A stretch of DNA of 64,000 bases, taken from positions 31,956-95,955 of the forward strand of contig NZ_JAAXKY010000006.1 in NCBI RefSeq assembly GCF_012911925.1, in the 5' to 3' direction. Each line of letters opens with the position of its first letter. Position 1 is the first letter of the stretch. The notes beneath the pieces were generated by a model. The model was not told the DNA's origin, ran no database searches, and saw only the letters and a program-made list of their open reading frames with translations. The translations under genes were made by a program, and so were the position numbers. Source of the stretch: Pseudonocardia xinjiangensis. GTDB taxonomy: Bacteria; Actinomycetota; Actinomycetes; Mycobacteriales; Pseudonocardiaceae. Positions 8,375 to 15,707 of this stretch are shown piece after piece.

Positions 8375-8716
8375 ATGGACAGCGACGCGAGGCTCGGAAT
8401 GGTCCGCGACGACGGGCGCTGGTGGATCGTCGACAAGACCACGGGGGAGCGGTTTGGATCACCGCTTGGCGAGCAACCCCGCAGATATGGAGACATCGGC
8501 TACCTTTCCCGCCGCCGAGACGGAGACCGCGTGATCATCCACGTTGCCGGCATCCACAGCCCCGGCTCGCGCGGGGTCGTGCACTACCTCGCCCACCACC
8601 TCCCCGAGCTGTACCAGCAGACCCGTGACGGGTCGTTCAGTCTCGCCATTCGCTGCCACCTCGACGGCCTCACCGTCACCGGCAGCGAAATCCTCACCGG
8701 TCCCCACCTCTGGTAA
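8375..8716 (+). CDS. Unknown protein at the cargo boundary
   Basis: A 113-residue protein (MDSDARLGMVRDDGRWWIVDKTTGERFG...) ending in a conserved-looking segment, HVAGIHSPGSRGVVHYLAHHLPELY, then GSEILTGPHLW. I do not recognise a named domain. The frame stays open upstream into the tra remnant, so this may be the C-terminal half of a longer protein whose 5' part was lost at the junction near 8372. It ends three bases before the PP2C-like gene, suggesting a two-gene unit in which it partners the phosphatase. Confidence 0.6.
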   Translation: MDSDARLGMVRDDGRWWIVDKTTGERFGSPLGEQPRRYGDIGYLSRRRDGDRVIIHVAGIHSPGSRGVVHYLAHHLPELYQQTRDGSFSLAIRCHLDGLTVTGSEILTGPHLW

Positions 8717-8719
8717 CCC

Positions 8720-9526
8720 GTGAAGGTCCACACTGCCCAACTCGCCGGCGACGGAACCAACGCCGACCGCGTATTTGTCACCGATAACGCCGTTATTATG
8801 CTCGATGGCGCGAGCGCATTCGAACCGGTCGACGTCGAGCCCGGCACATACGCCGAAACCCTAGGCCGTAATCTCGCTGACGAACTCTTTAAGGCGCCGG
8901 GAGTGCCAATCGCCGAGGCTGTGGCGGACGCGATCGGTCGCACTACCGCGAAACTTAACCTGCGCTCCGGCGCATCCCCATCCAGCACTGTCGCTGTCCT
9001 ACGGGTCCGCCCCAGGGCTGCCGACCTGTATGTGCTCGGTGACAGCGCGATCTACTACGGCACTGGCCGCCGAACGCAACGGCTGGTCGACAACCGACTC
9101 TCGACAGCCGCGACGAGAGAGCATGCGCACTACCTCGCGCAGCTCCGGGCTGGCCATGGCTACAACGACGCGCATCGCGGCGCCCTCGTCCGGCTCCAGC
9201 GCGCACAACGGCAAGCCCGTAATGTCGAGGGCGGTTATTGGATCGCCGAAGCCGACCCAGCAGCAGCCAACCGGGCGCTCACCGCGACCCTGCACCGAGA
9301 TTCGATTAATTGAGCGGTACTCGCAACCGACGGGGCCGCCGACTTCATTGACCACGACGGCCGCGACTGGCGCAGCATTGCGCAGTTTGGCACGAACCAG
9401 CTTGAGGCGCTCCTGTATTCTATTCACGATTGGGAGCGCAAGTCCGACCCTGACGGCCGGCGTCTGCCGCGGGCGAAGCGCCACGACGACAAGACCATAG
9501 GAGCTATCGCCTCGCTTTGGGAGTGA
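8720..9526 (+). pseudogene. PP2C-family Ser/Thr phosphatase interrupted by an in-frame TGA
   Basis: From GTG at 8720 the frame encodes the PP2C motifs NADRVFVTDNAVIMLDGAS (metal-binding Asp), STVAVLRV and YVLGDSAIYY, then reaches TGA at 9311-9313. In the same frame the protein continues as AVLATDGAADFIDH and ends with KRHDDKTIGAIASLWE before TGA at 9524-9526, which are the last two PP2C motifs. With the single stop ignored, a complete phosphatase of about 268 residues results. Either the gene is broken by a nonsense mutation or the TGA is read through. GC content is lower than that of the chromosome. Confidence 0.8.
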
Positions 9527-9749
9527 TGCTTCGGCCTCACGATACGTCTCTAAACGCATGTTCGAATTTCCTATCCCGGGCCGGCCGCGCGAGGCTATGC
9601 CTGTCCAGCACCAAGCGCTCGTGTGGGGCGTGTGGCATCTGGTCGTTCTCGCGCGCGGCTGAGTGGGGTTCTGACTCCGCCCTGGCCGTCGCGAGCGCCT
9701 CGGTGAACCCCGGAGCGGAGGGCGTTGGGGTCTCCGGTAGATTCACAAC

Positions 9750-10484
9750 ATGGACCGGCCGTGGATGATTGAGCGGCTCAACGCCTTTATTGATCTCGCC
9801 GAAGAGAGCTTGACCCTGGCGAACCCCTATAAGGCTGAGCGCAAGGCGCTTCAACGGAAGCTACAAGAGTCTGATCCCGTCATCCGCGAGATTTTAAATG
9901 CTGTACGCCCCGGCCTCGGGGACTACAGGAAGACGGCTACTTCCGGCTGGTCTGGCGCAAGAACAGCCGCGCAAACGGCGGTCGGGATCCTAAAAGAATT
10001 GGACGATCTGAGGAACCGTCTTGCGCCTGACTCGCCGACGCTTCCGGCAGATACGTTCCATCCCTGGGTCTGGGATGCGGCCCGTACGTTCTGGGAGTCC
10101 CGGCATTACGCCCAAGCTGTTGAGCAAGCATGGAAATCTATCAACGCTCATCTGCAAAACAAGGTAGGACGACGTGACGTGTCGGATGACGCGCTCGTAA
10201 ATGCGGCCTTGCCGATGACTGAGCCGAAGGCTGGTAACGCTCGGCTGCACCTGCCGGGCGATAGATCCTCTCCGACGTGGGTCAGCCGTCAACGGGGCCT
10301 GCACATGATGGGGCAGGCTTGTGCCGCAGGAATTCGGAACGTTGTAGCACATGAGCTGGACTTGGATCTGCCGTCGCAAGTTGCGCTGGAATACTTGGCA
10401 GCGCTGAGCGTCCTGGCACGATGGATCGACGAAACTGAACTGGTTACCGCCGGGGTCGGGATGCCCGACAACTCGGTTGCGTAG
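9750..10484 (+). CDS. TIGR02391 (Ymh)-family protein with HEPN-like RX4H motif
   Basis: A 244-residue protein. The C-terminal half (FHPWVWDAARTFWESRHYAQAVEQAWKSI onward) matches the TIGR02391/Ymh domain, which is grouped with HEPN proteins. It contains Arg196-N-V-V-A-His201 in GIRNVVAHE, the RX4-6H pattern of HEPN ribonucleases. The N-terminal 95 residues are a helical region without a recognised domain. Members occur in phage-defence and toxin settings. Start ATG at 9750. It stands alone on the plus strand between the PP2C pseudogene and the nuclease gene. An RNase role is inferred from the motif only. Confidence 0.78.
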   Translation: MDRPWMIERLNAFIDLAEESLTLANPYKAERKALQRKLQESDPVIREILNAVRPGLGDYRKTATSGWSGARTAAQTAVGILKELDDLRNRLAPDSPTLPADTFHPWVWDAARTFWESRHYAQAVEQAWKSINAHLQNKVGRRDVSDDALVNAALPMTEPKAGNARLHLPGDRSSPTWVSRQRGLHMMGQACAAGIRNVVAHELDLDLPSQVALEYLAALSVLARWIDETELVTAGVGMPDNSVA

Positions 10485-10917
10485 TTTCCGCCCCGTCGGG
10501 CGAGCGGATCACCGGGGCGCCGTGCCATCGCGTCGACATCCCGTAGTGGTACCACATGGCCGCCCGCGGGAGCGTGGCAACGTCGAGTCCCGCTGCATCG
10601 AGGGCTGTTGACCTCGGCAGTGGGGTTGGGTCGTGCCAGCTCCCGGGTGGCGCTCGCCGGCACTGGCCAGCGATCAGCTGCGTGTGCCCAGATCTGCGAC
10701 CGCCAACCCATCGCCTATTCCTTTCAGTAGTTCGGTGCAAGCGCCCAGCAGAGTGAAGTTGCCGCGGTGCGCGTTGATATGTCGCAGACTACTCCATTTA
10801 GGTGATCTATCCTGACTGATCCATTTAGGTGCTCGCTCTGGCGTGCGTCTCCGGCTTTGATAGCTAGAGCTAAGCAGCCGTACTCGCCGATCGGCAGTTG
10901 ACACGGGGGAGCGTCAG
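10485..10917. other. 433-base non-coding stretch before the nuclease gene
   Basis: No convincing gene was found. A 12-base direct repeat, TCCATTTAGGTG, occurs at 10793-10804 and 10820-10831 in a locally A+T-rich part about 90-125 bases before the nuclease start, and could be an operator or promoter element. Short open frames here have no family resemblance. Confidence 0.6.
10793..10831. repeat. Tandem 12-bp direct repeat upstream of the Mrr-like gene
   Basis: Two identical copies of TCCATTTAGGTG (10793-10804, 10820-10831) are spaced 27 bases start to start. Their position in the upstream region of the nuclease gene suggests a regulator binding site. Confidence 0.55.
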
Positions 10918-12372
10918 GTGGCGACGCAGTGGGAGCGCGAACAGCGTAAGCTGCAAGAAGAAGCTGAATTCGCAAAGCGAGAAGAAGCCGTTCATGAACG
11001 CAATGCGAAGATAGATTCGCATCTTACGCGGCTTGAGTCTACGCTCGCAGTTGGAGTGCGAGAAGCAGTGAGCCTAGATTACAATAAGCGAGTTCTGCCG
11101 GTGCCCGACACAGCATCCGTCCCTGGGCCCAGAAAAGAGCGCGAACCGGTACTGGAGGACTATCTTCCTCGTACGCCGAGCGTGCTAACAAGGGCAGTTC
11201 CCGGGTGGGAGAATCGCCACAAATTGAAGTGCGAAAAGGGTCGCGCTGAATACGACGCTGCGCATAAGGTTTGGGCAAACTGGACACAGAAAGAGAATTC
11301 GAAGTATGTCGAGCGTCTCGCCGACGCGGAAGCGCGTTTTGCGGCGGCGCGCGCGGAAAATGAATTGATCCGCAAGTATCAGGCTGAAGCCTCGAACGGG
11401 ACTCAAAGGAGTGTGGAGGACTATGCAAAATGGGCCTTGGGTGCAAGTCGTTACGGCTTCGATGTCGAATTCTCGCTGAGGTACCTTCCGAGCAGGAAGG
11501 AACTCCTGCTCGAGGTGCAGTTCCCCAGCGTGGAGGCCGTAATTCCCGACACGTTGAAATGGGTGCATGTCAAGGTTCGCAAGTCGGTGGAGTCGAAGGG
11601 TAGGACAAAGGAGGACCGCAATAGGCGATACAAGCAGCTAATCGCTCAGATCACCCTCCGGTCGTTGTATGAATGCTTCCATGTCGACAAGTTTGGACAC
11701 ATCGACCGCATCTCTTTTAAAGGTATTGTAGAGGGCGTTAGTCCGATCACGGGACGCCTTGTTAGGGCACCTGTAATCTCTCTAAGAGTAGATAGAGTTT
11801 CGTTTCTTGACCGCGACTTCGCGCGGGTGGATGCAGTCAAGCTACTGCAGAGCCTTCGGGCAAATGTCTCGAATGAGCCAACTGAATTGAAGCCAATTCC
11901 CCTCGTTGTCGAGTTCGACGTGAGCGATCCACGTTTGATTGAAGAGGAGGATGTTCTGTCGAGGCTTGATGATCGCGATAATCTGATAGATCTCACTCCT
12001 CCGCAGTTCGAGGCTGTGATAACTAACCTGTTCAACCGAATGGGCTACGAAGCCTATCCCACTATTCGGTCGAAGGATGGGGGTGTGGACTGTATTGCCT
12101 ACTTTCGTGACCCCGTTGGTGTGATTAAATGTGTCGTGCAAGCCAAAAAATGGACCATGCCCGTAGGCGTTGACGCAGTACGAGACCTGGCAGGTGCCAT
12201 GGATCATGAAAGGGCCAGTAAGGGGATCTTGATAACGACTTCGCGAGTTGCTCCTGCGGGCAAGAAGTTCGTTGAAGGTAAGCCGATGCAGCTTATAGAG
12301 GGCGATGAGTTGCTTGGCCTGATCGAGAAACACACCGATCTGAGAGTTACGATTGTGTTCCCGCCGAAGTAG
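10918..12372 (+). CDS. Mrr-type restriction endonuclease-like protein
   Basis: A 484-residue protein with a charged, coiled-coil-like N-terminus (EREQRKLQEEAEFAKREEAV), an unrecognised middle, and a C-terminal Mrr_cat domain from about residue 355 (LIDLTPPQFEAVITNLFNRMGYEA). Catalytic PD-(D/E)xK-like residues are visible in DGGVDCIAYF (about 386) and the QAKKW block (about 407), followed by GILITTSRVAPAGKKFV. The start GTG at 10918 follows GGGGGAGCGTCAG. Base composition is clearly lower in GC than the chromosome, indicating recent acquisition. Mrr enzymes cut modified DNA; the target of this one is unknown. Confidence 0.87.
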   Translation: MATQWEREQRKLQEEAEFAKREEAVHERNAKIDSHLTRLESTLAVGVREAVSLDYNKRVLPVPDTASVPGPRKEREPVLEDYLPRTPSVLTRAVPGWENRHKLKCEKGRAEYDAAHKVWANWTQKENSKYVERLADAEARFAAARAENELIRKYQAEASNGTQRSVEDYAKWALGASRYGFDVEFSLRYLPSRKELLLEVQFPSVEAVIPDTLKWVHVKVRKSVESKGRTKEDRNRRYKQLIAQITLRSLYECFHVDKFGHIDRISFKGIVEGVSPITGRLVRAPVISLRVDRVSFLDRDFARVDAVKLLQSLRANVSNEPTELKPIPLVVEFDVSDPRLIEEEDVLSRLDDRDNLIDLTPPQFEAVITNLFNRMGYEAYPTIRSKDGGVDCIAYFRDPVGVIKCVVQAKKWTMPVGVDAVRDLAGAMDHERASKGILITTSRVAPAGKKFVEGKPMQLIEGDELLGLIEKHTDLRVTIVFPPK

Positions 12373-12709
12373 CAGGTGTGGCCGCAACATGGGTCGACGG
12401 GTTAGCACTGCCACACGGGGGACCGGCTGGCGACGCCGCGGTTGTGACAGGCAGACATGTGGGCGACGCCGCCTGGGATGGAGCGCGCCCGCCGGCTGAC
12501 GTAGTACAAAGACATCAGTAGTCGTCGTAGCCCGCGCGGGCCCTTGCCGAATCCCTCTCTTCAGGATCAAGCGCGCCGCCTCCGGCGGCGCGGGCCGGCC
12601 ACGCCGGCCCGGCGTCCACCCCTCTACCTCCGGCCCGGGGCGGCCGCCGGCCCGCCTACCCGGCCCCACCCTGGAGCTAGCGCAGATCCCCAGATGACAG
12701 GTCAAGCAC
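12373..12709. other. Non-coding stretch with terminator hairpin after the nuclease gene
   Basis: The stretch holds the hairpin CGCGCCGCC/GGCGGCGCG at 12572-12592, a likely terminator. A closely similar hairpin lies at 13622-13640 beyond attR. No further gene was seen. Confidence 0.6.
12572..12592. terminator. GC-rich hairpin between convergent genes
   Basis: A 9-bp perfect stem CGCGCCGCC/GGCGGCGCG with a 3-base loop, between the end of the nuclease gene and the end of the leftward unknown gene that stops at 12710. Confidence 0.55.
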
Positions 12710-13102
12710 TCAGAACCAGTCCCGCCGCTGCCACCAATAGTGACGTGAGTCCACAGATGGATCCGGCACGGTCACGGCGACGAACGAGCGGTCCAGCCGG
12801 TCCACGGCCTTCCGCAGCGGCTCCGCGCGACGCGGTCCAAGAGCATGGATGGCCGCGTCCAGGGTCGTGCGCGCACTTACGCCCATGGCCTCGTCATAGG
12901 GGTCCTTATCCCAGCGTCGCGGCCCGCGGGGGATGCGGGTGTATGCCTGCCAGGCATACAGCGCACCCGCCACGCCATGGGAATCGATTTCCGGACGCTG
13001 CAACCGATCGAGAGCCCAAGACGTCGTGCGTGGCAGACCGCGAATCCGTGCGGGACGGATGTCGTGGCGCCCCTGCTGTCGGGGTGGATGCTTACGACCC
13101 AC
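12710..13102 (-). CDS. Conserved unknown actinobacterial protein
   Basis: A 130-residue protein starting at GTG 13102 (MGRKHPPRQQGRHDIRPARIRG). Its C-terminal part, a predicted helix followed by SFVAVTVPDPSVDSRHYWWQRRDWF, is of a kind seen in short unnamed actinobacterial proteins. The N-terminal half (RIRGLPRTTSWALDRLQRPE) resembles the translation of 13600-13828 on the same strand just outside attR, which suggests a paralogue or a remnant. No function is known. It is the last gene inside the element. Confidence 0.55.
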   Translation of the reverse strand: MGRKHPPRQQGRHDIRPARIRGLPRTTSWALDRLQRPEIDSHGVAGALYAWQAYTRIPRGPRRWDKDPYDEAMGVSARTTLDAAIHALGPRRAEPLRKAVDRLDRSFVAVTVPDPSVDSRHYWWQRRDWF

Positions 13103-13447
13103 TGACCTTTCGTGATGTCGCCATACCCTGCATCGTGCCCCCCGAGGGACCGAGGATCAAGCGGGCTCCGCCCACACCCGGCACCGCTTCGGAGATCGGG
13201 GGAGTGCGGCAGGGTGGTGATCTCCTCACGGCGCGCCGAGACGGCAACCAGGCTGAGGGGTGGGCCGCAAGGCTGGACTGAGTACCTTGCACCCCACCCC
13301 TCAGCCTGGCAGGGACGAGCCCGCGCCGCGAGGAGATCACCACAAGGACCCGGCGTGCGAGGGGCAAGAACAACCCGCGCGGACTATGCACGGACGCAAA
13401 CAGGTGGAGCAGCCTTCCACCGCAGGTCAGAGCCGATATGACAGCGC
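13103..13447. other. Non-coding end of the element carrying a large inverted repeat
   Basis: Between the last gene and attR no gene was supported. The stretch is dominated by the inverted repeat at 13214-13343. Confidence 0.6.
13214..13343. repeat. 130-bp interrupted inverted repeat inside the element
   Basis: Three nested pairs of perfect arms: GTGGTGATCTCCTC (13214-13227) with 13330-13343; CCAGGCTGAGGGGTGGG (13248-13264) with 13293-13309; and GCAAGG (13267-13272) with CCTTGC (13285-13290). Because of the symmetry both strands encode similar peptide fragments. It lies about 100 bases from attR; it could be an origin or transfer locus, the end of an older element, or a strong terminator. Confidence 0.8.
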
Positions 13448-13507
13448 ACTGTAAATCCGTCGGCTTAGCCTACGAAGGTTCGAATCCTTCACCTGCCACA
13501 CCCAGGC
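13448..13507 (+). repeat. attR: 60-bp direct repeat with partial tRNA-Tyr
   Basis: An exact copy of 4243-4302, holding the anticodon loop and 3' half of tRNA-Tyr without the 5' half. It is followed by the same terminator-type hairpin as at attL, with a few differences. It marks the right end of the element. Confidence 0.93.
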
Positions 13508-13599
13508 CGAACGGCCCCTGAACTGCGGAAACGCAGGACAGGGGCCGTTTCGCTGTTGTCCGGCCGTGTCCGGTTGCGTCCCAGCTTCTCTGTCGACGG

Positions 13600-13828
13600 A
13601 CCGTGCCCGGACCGATCGAGTGCGCCGCCTCCGGCGGCGCGGGGCCGACGGTTTTCGAGCTACGTCGCGCCACGTGAGGAGATGGCTGCGGACCCAGCCG
13701 GACGAAAGGTGGGGCCGGTCGAGCCGATCGAGAGCGCGGCTGGTGGACAGCGGAACGCCGTGAATCGGCGTGGGGTGTCGCTGACGACGGTTGCGAGCCC
13801 GTACTTGGGCCGGTCGCCTACGCGGCAT
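13600..13828 (-). pseudogene. Possible remnant related to the unknown gene at 12710-13102
   Basis: The translated N-terminal segment (RIH-like HPTPIHGVPLSTSRALDRLDRP) resembles RIRGLPRTTSWALDRLQRPE of the gene inside the element, and the DNA shares the block CCGATCGAGAGC at matching places (13008 and 13722). Downstream the frame runs through low-complexity Arg codons and into the attR region, so no intact gene is likely. Confidence 0.3.
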
Positions 13829-13894
13829 GGACCTTTCGGATCAAAGCCATGGCCTCAGGCTGCCAGAGAGCGTGGGAAATCTCCCGCCCACAAA

Positions 13895-13963
13895 CGCGCG
13901 CCCGTTATGCCCGTCGCAGTCCCCATGGGCTCTGCGAGGGCCGCAACCAGCGCGCCGAACGAC
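13895..13963. repeat. Dispersed palindromic repeat, copy 1
   Basis: Pattern: outer GCGCGC-type arms enclosing CGCAG/CTGCGAGGG-type arms. This copy, next to the end of the DUF899 gene, is the most diverged of three (others at about 14841-14935 and 15600-15695). Confidence 0.6.
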
Positions 13964-13995
13964 AGTCGGCCACGGTCGCTCAAGAGACGGCACCG

Positions 13996-14775
13996 TCAGT
14001 GGTGGTGGCCGTTCCGGCCCAGGGACTCCACGGGGGTCGCGCCGGGGCGGGTCCACTGCGGCACCGGGCGGCTGGTCGGGCCCCAGGTGGCGTTCCCCTC
14101 CGCGTCCGAGCGCCACGACCAGCACGCCGGACGCCCCTCGGGCCGGTCCTCGGGCTTGTCCTCCCACGTCTCGCCGCGGCCGTAAGGCGTCATGTCGAGC
14201 AGGCTCATGGACCCGTTGACCGGCTCGTTGCCACGGCCCGTCGTGGAGTAGGTGAGGAACACACGGACCCCGTCGTGCAGGAAGCAGGTGATGAAACCCA
14301 TGTTGCCGCCGACCGGCTCCTCCACACCGCGCACCGAGTACCAGGGCTGGGTGTAACCCATGAACTCGACGTAGGAGGCCACCTCGTCCCACGGGCCCGT
14401 GGTCAGGACGGCGAACGAGACGCCGCGGGCGTTGAGGTAGACGGCGTCCTTCAGGTGCCAGGCCGTGGTCGTGCACCCCTCGCACTGCCCCTGGTGCGGC
14501 GCTCCGTCGAACCACATGTGCTTGTAGACCACGAGTTCGTCGCGACCCTGGAACAGGTCCAGGAACGGGACCGGGCCGTCCGGTCCCACGACCTCGACCG
14601 TCCCGTCGAGCTCCACCATCGGCAGCCGGCGGCGGGCCGCGGCGAGGGCGTCGCCCTCGCGCGTGTGGGCCTTCTCGCGGACCAGGAGCTCGTCACGGGC
14701 GGCCTGCCAGGTGGCCAGGTCGACGACGGGCGGGGCGCCGGGCAGCGTGGTCGGGCTGCTCGGCGTGGTCGTCAT
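13996..14775 (-). CDS. DUF899-family thioredoxin-like protein
   Basis: A 259-residue member of the DUF899 family, which has a thioredoxin-related fold. The family core runs from VDLATWQAARDELLVREKAHTREGD near the N-terminus through ELVVYKHMWF to C98xxC101 in GQCEGCTTTAWHL, and ends in GHH-type residues. Proteins of this group occur across soil actinobacteria; the reaction is not established, though CxxC suggests redox chemistry. It is flanked on both sides by copies of the dispersed palindrome. Confidence 0.87.
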   Translation of the reverse strand: MTTTPSSPTTLPGAPPVVDLATWQAARDELLVREKAHTREGDALAAARRRLPMVELDGTVEVVGPDGPVPFLDLFQGRDELVVYKHMWFDGAPHQGQCEGCTTTAWHLKDAVYLNARGVSFAVLTTGPWDEVASYVEFMGYTQPWYSVRGVEEPVGGNMGFITCFLHDGVRVFLTYSTTGRGNEPVNGSMSLLDMTPYGRGETWEDKPEDRPEGRPACWSWRSDAEGNATWGPTSRPVPQWTRPGATPVESLGRNGHHH

Positions 14776-14840
14776 GGCGTCCTCCGTGGTGTCTCGTGCC
14801 GCGCGTTACGACGCCAGAACAGACCCGCGGCCCGGCCGGA

Positions 14841-14935
14841 ACTCATCGGCAGGCCGGCATTGCCGAACGCGACGCGCGCCCGTTGTGGTCCTCGCAGCAC
14901 CTACGGGCCCTGCGAGGACCGGAACCAGCGCGCGG
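14841..14935. repeat. Dispersed palindromic repeat, copy 2
   Basis: It shares with copy 3 the leader AACTCATCGGCAG, the block GACGCGCGCCCGTTGTGG, the arms TCCTCGCAG/CTGCGAGGA and the outer CCAGCGCGCGG. It lies between the DUF899 gene start and the end of the next leftward gene. Confidence 0.75.
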
Positions 14936-14951
14936 GTCGGGCGGCAGCCCT

Positions 14952-15521
14952 TCACAGGGGGTTGCGCCCGATGAAGGCGAGCATCCTCATCTGCGCGTCG
15001 GCGTCGTCGGGGACGTCGACCTTCGGCCCGTACTGCCCGCTGGAGCGCAGCACGTCGTCGAGGGGCTGCATCTGCTCCAGCAGGGCGGCGCAGCGCTGAG
15101 AGTCGAGGGTCTCGTCCTGGCCGGTGGCGCGGGCGAGGTCCCACGTGTGCATGAAGACGTCGTTGGTGAAGAACTGCGCGATCGCCATGGGCAGCGCCAC
15201 CTCGCCGATGTGCCGGTCGACCAGCTTCTTGTCGGCCGAGGCGGGGTCGTCGAGGACGGCCTGGACGCCGTCGCTCATGGTGCGCCAGGCGGACACCGGG
15301 TCCTCGTCGACGCTGGGCCCCTGCGGCAGGGTCACGCCAGCGCCGCCGGCCAGGAAGCCGGGAAACCACTCGATGAGGTGCCCCACGACGTCGCGGGCGG
15401 TCCATTCGGGGACAGGGGACCGGCGGCTCCACGTGGCATCGTCGGGCACGGCCTCGACGAGCTGCGTGAAGCGGCCGGCGATCTCGCGGTACTCGTCGGC
15501 GGGGGTCTGGTTCGCGATCAC
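14952..15521 (-). CDS. TIGR03086-family protein
   Basis: A 189-residue protein from GTG at 15521, preceded by GGGAG. The family signature PVPEWTARDVVGHLIEWFPGFLAGG lies near residues 36-60, the metal-site-like helix FFTNDVFMHTWDLARATGQDE near 125-145, and the C-terminus ends MRMLAFIGRNPL, like the M-x-GR ending of the family. The frame is open further upstream, but that part lacks similarity and contains a repeat copy. Function unknown; it may bind a metal or a thiol cofactor by family analogy. Confidence 0.85.
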   Translation of the reverse strand: MIANQTPADEYREIAGRFTQLVEAVPDDATWSRRSPVPEWTARDVVGHLIEWFPGFLAGGAGVTLPQGPSVDEDPVSAWRTMSDGVQAVLDDPASADKKLVDRHIGEVALPMAIAQFFTNDVFMHTWDLARATGQDETLDSQRCAALLEQMQPLDDVLRSSGQYGPKVDVPDDADAQMRMLAFIGRNPL

Positions 15522-15599
15522 TGGATCGTCTCCCTTGGGGCCGGAGGGTGCGACGGCGATACCCGTCGCGGTCGCTGAGATAGACCACGGCCCCGAGCT

Positions 15600-15695
15600 C
15601 AACTCATCGGCAGACCAGCGGGGCCGATCGCGACGCGCGCCCGTTGTGGGCCTCGCAGTGCCCACGGGCCCTGCGAGGCCCCTGGCCAGCGCGCG
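15600..15695. repeat. Dispersed palindromic repeat, copy 3
   Basis: The arms GGGCCTCGCAG and CTGCGAGGCCC (15648-15658, 15671-15681) are perfect, with an outer GCGCGC pair. The copy lies between the TIGR03086 gene and the HXXEE gene. The even spacing of the three copies (about 760-950 bases) follows the gene boundaries. Confidence 0.78.
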
Positions 15696-15707
15696 GAACG
15701 ACGGGCG

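Larger units (their letters stand above)
4243..13507. mobile_element. AICE-type integrative element at tRNA-Tyr, transfer-defective, with defence-like cargo
   Basis: A 9.3 kb insertion bounded by identical 60-bp repeats at the tRNA-Tyr 3' end. Core genes on the minus strand, read from right to left, are a truncated FtsK-like transfer gene, repSA, xis and int, each overlapping the next by four bases. This is the order of pSAM2-like actinomycete integrative and conjugative elements. Genes from 8375 to 12372 lie on the plus strand and are visibly richer in A and T. No intact tra, spd or pra/kor gene was found, so the element could still excise and replicate but probably cannot transfer by itself. 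Confidence 0.9.
13508..13995. other. Intergenic stretch right of attR
   Basis: The stretch holds a copy of the tRNA terminator hairpin (13510-13552), a GC-rich hairpin GCGCCGCC/GGCGGCGC (13622-13640), a possible gene remnant (13600-13828, minus) and the first copy of a dispersed palindrome (13895-13963). Confidence 0.6.
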
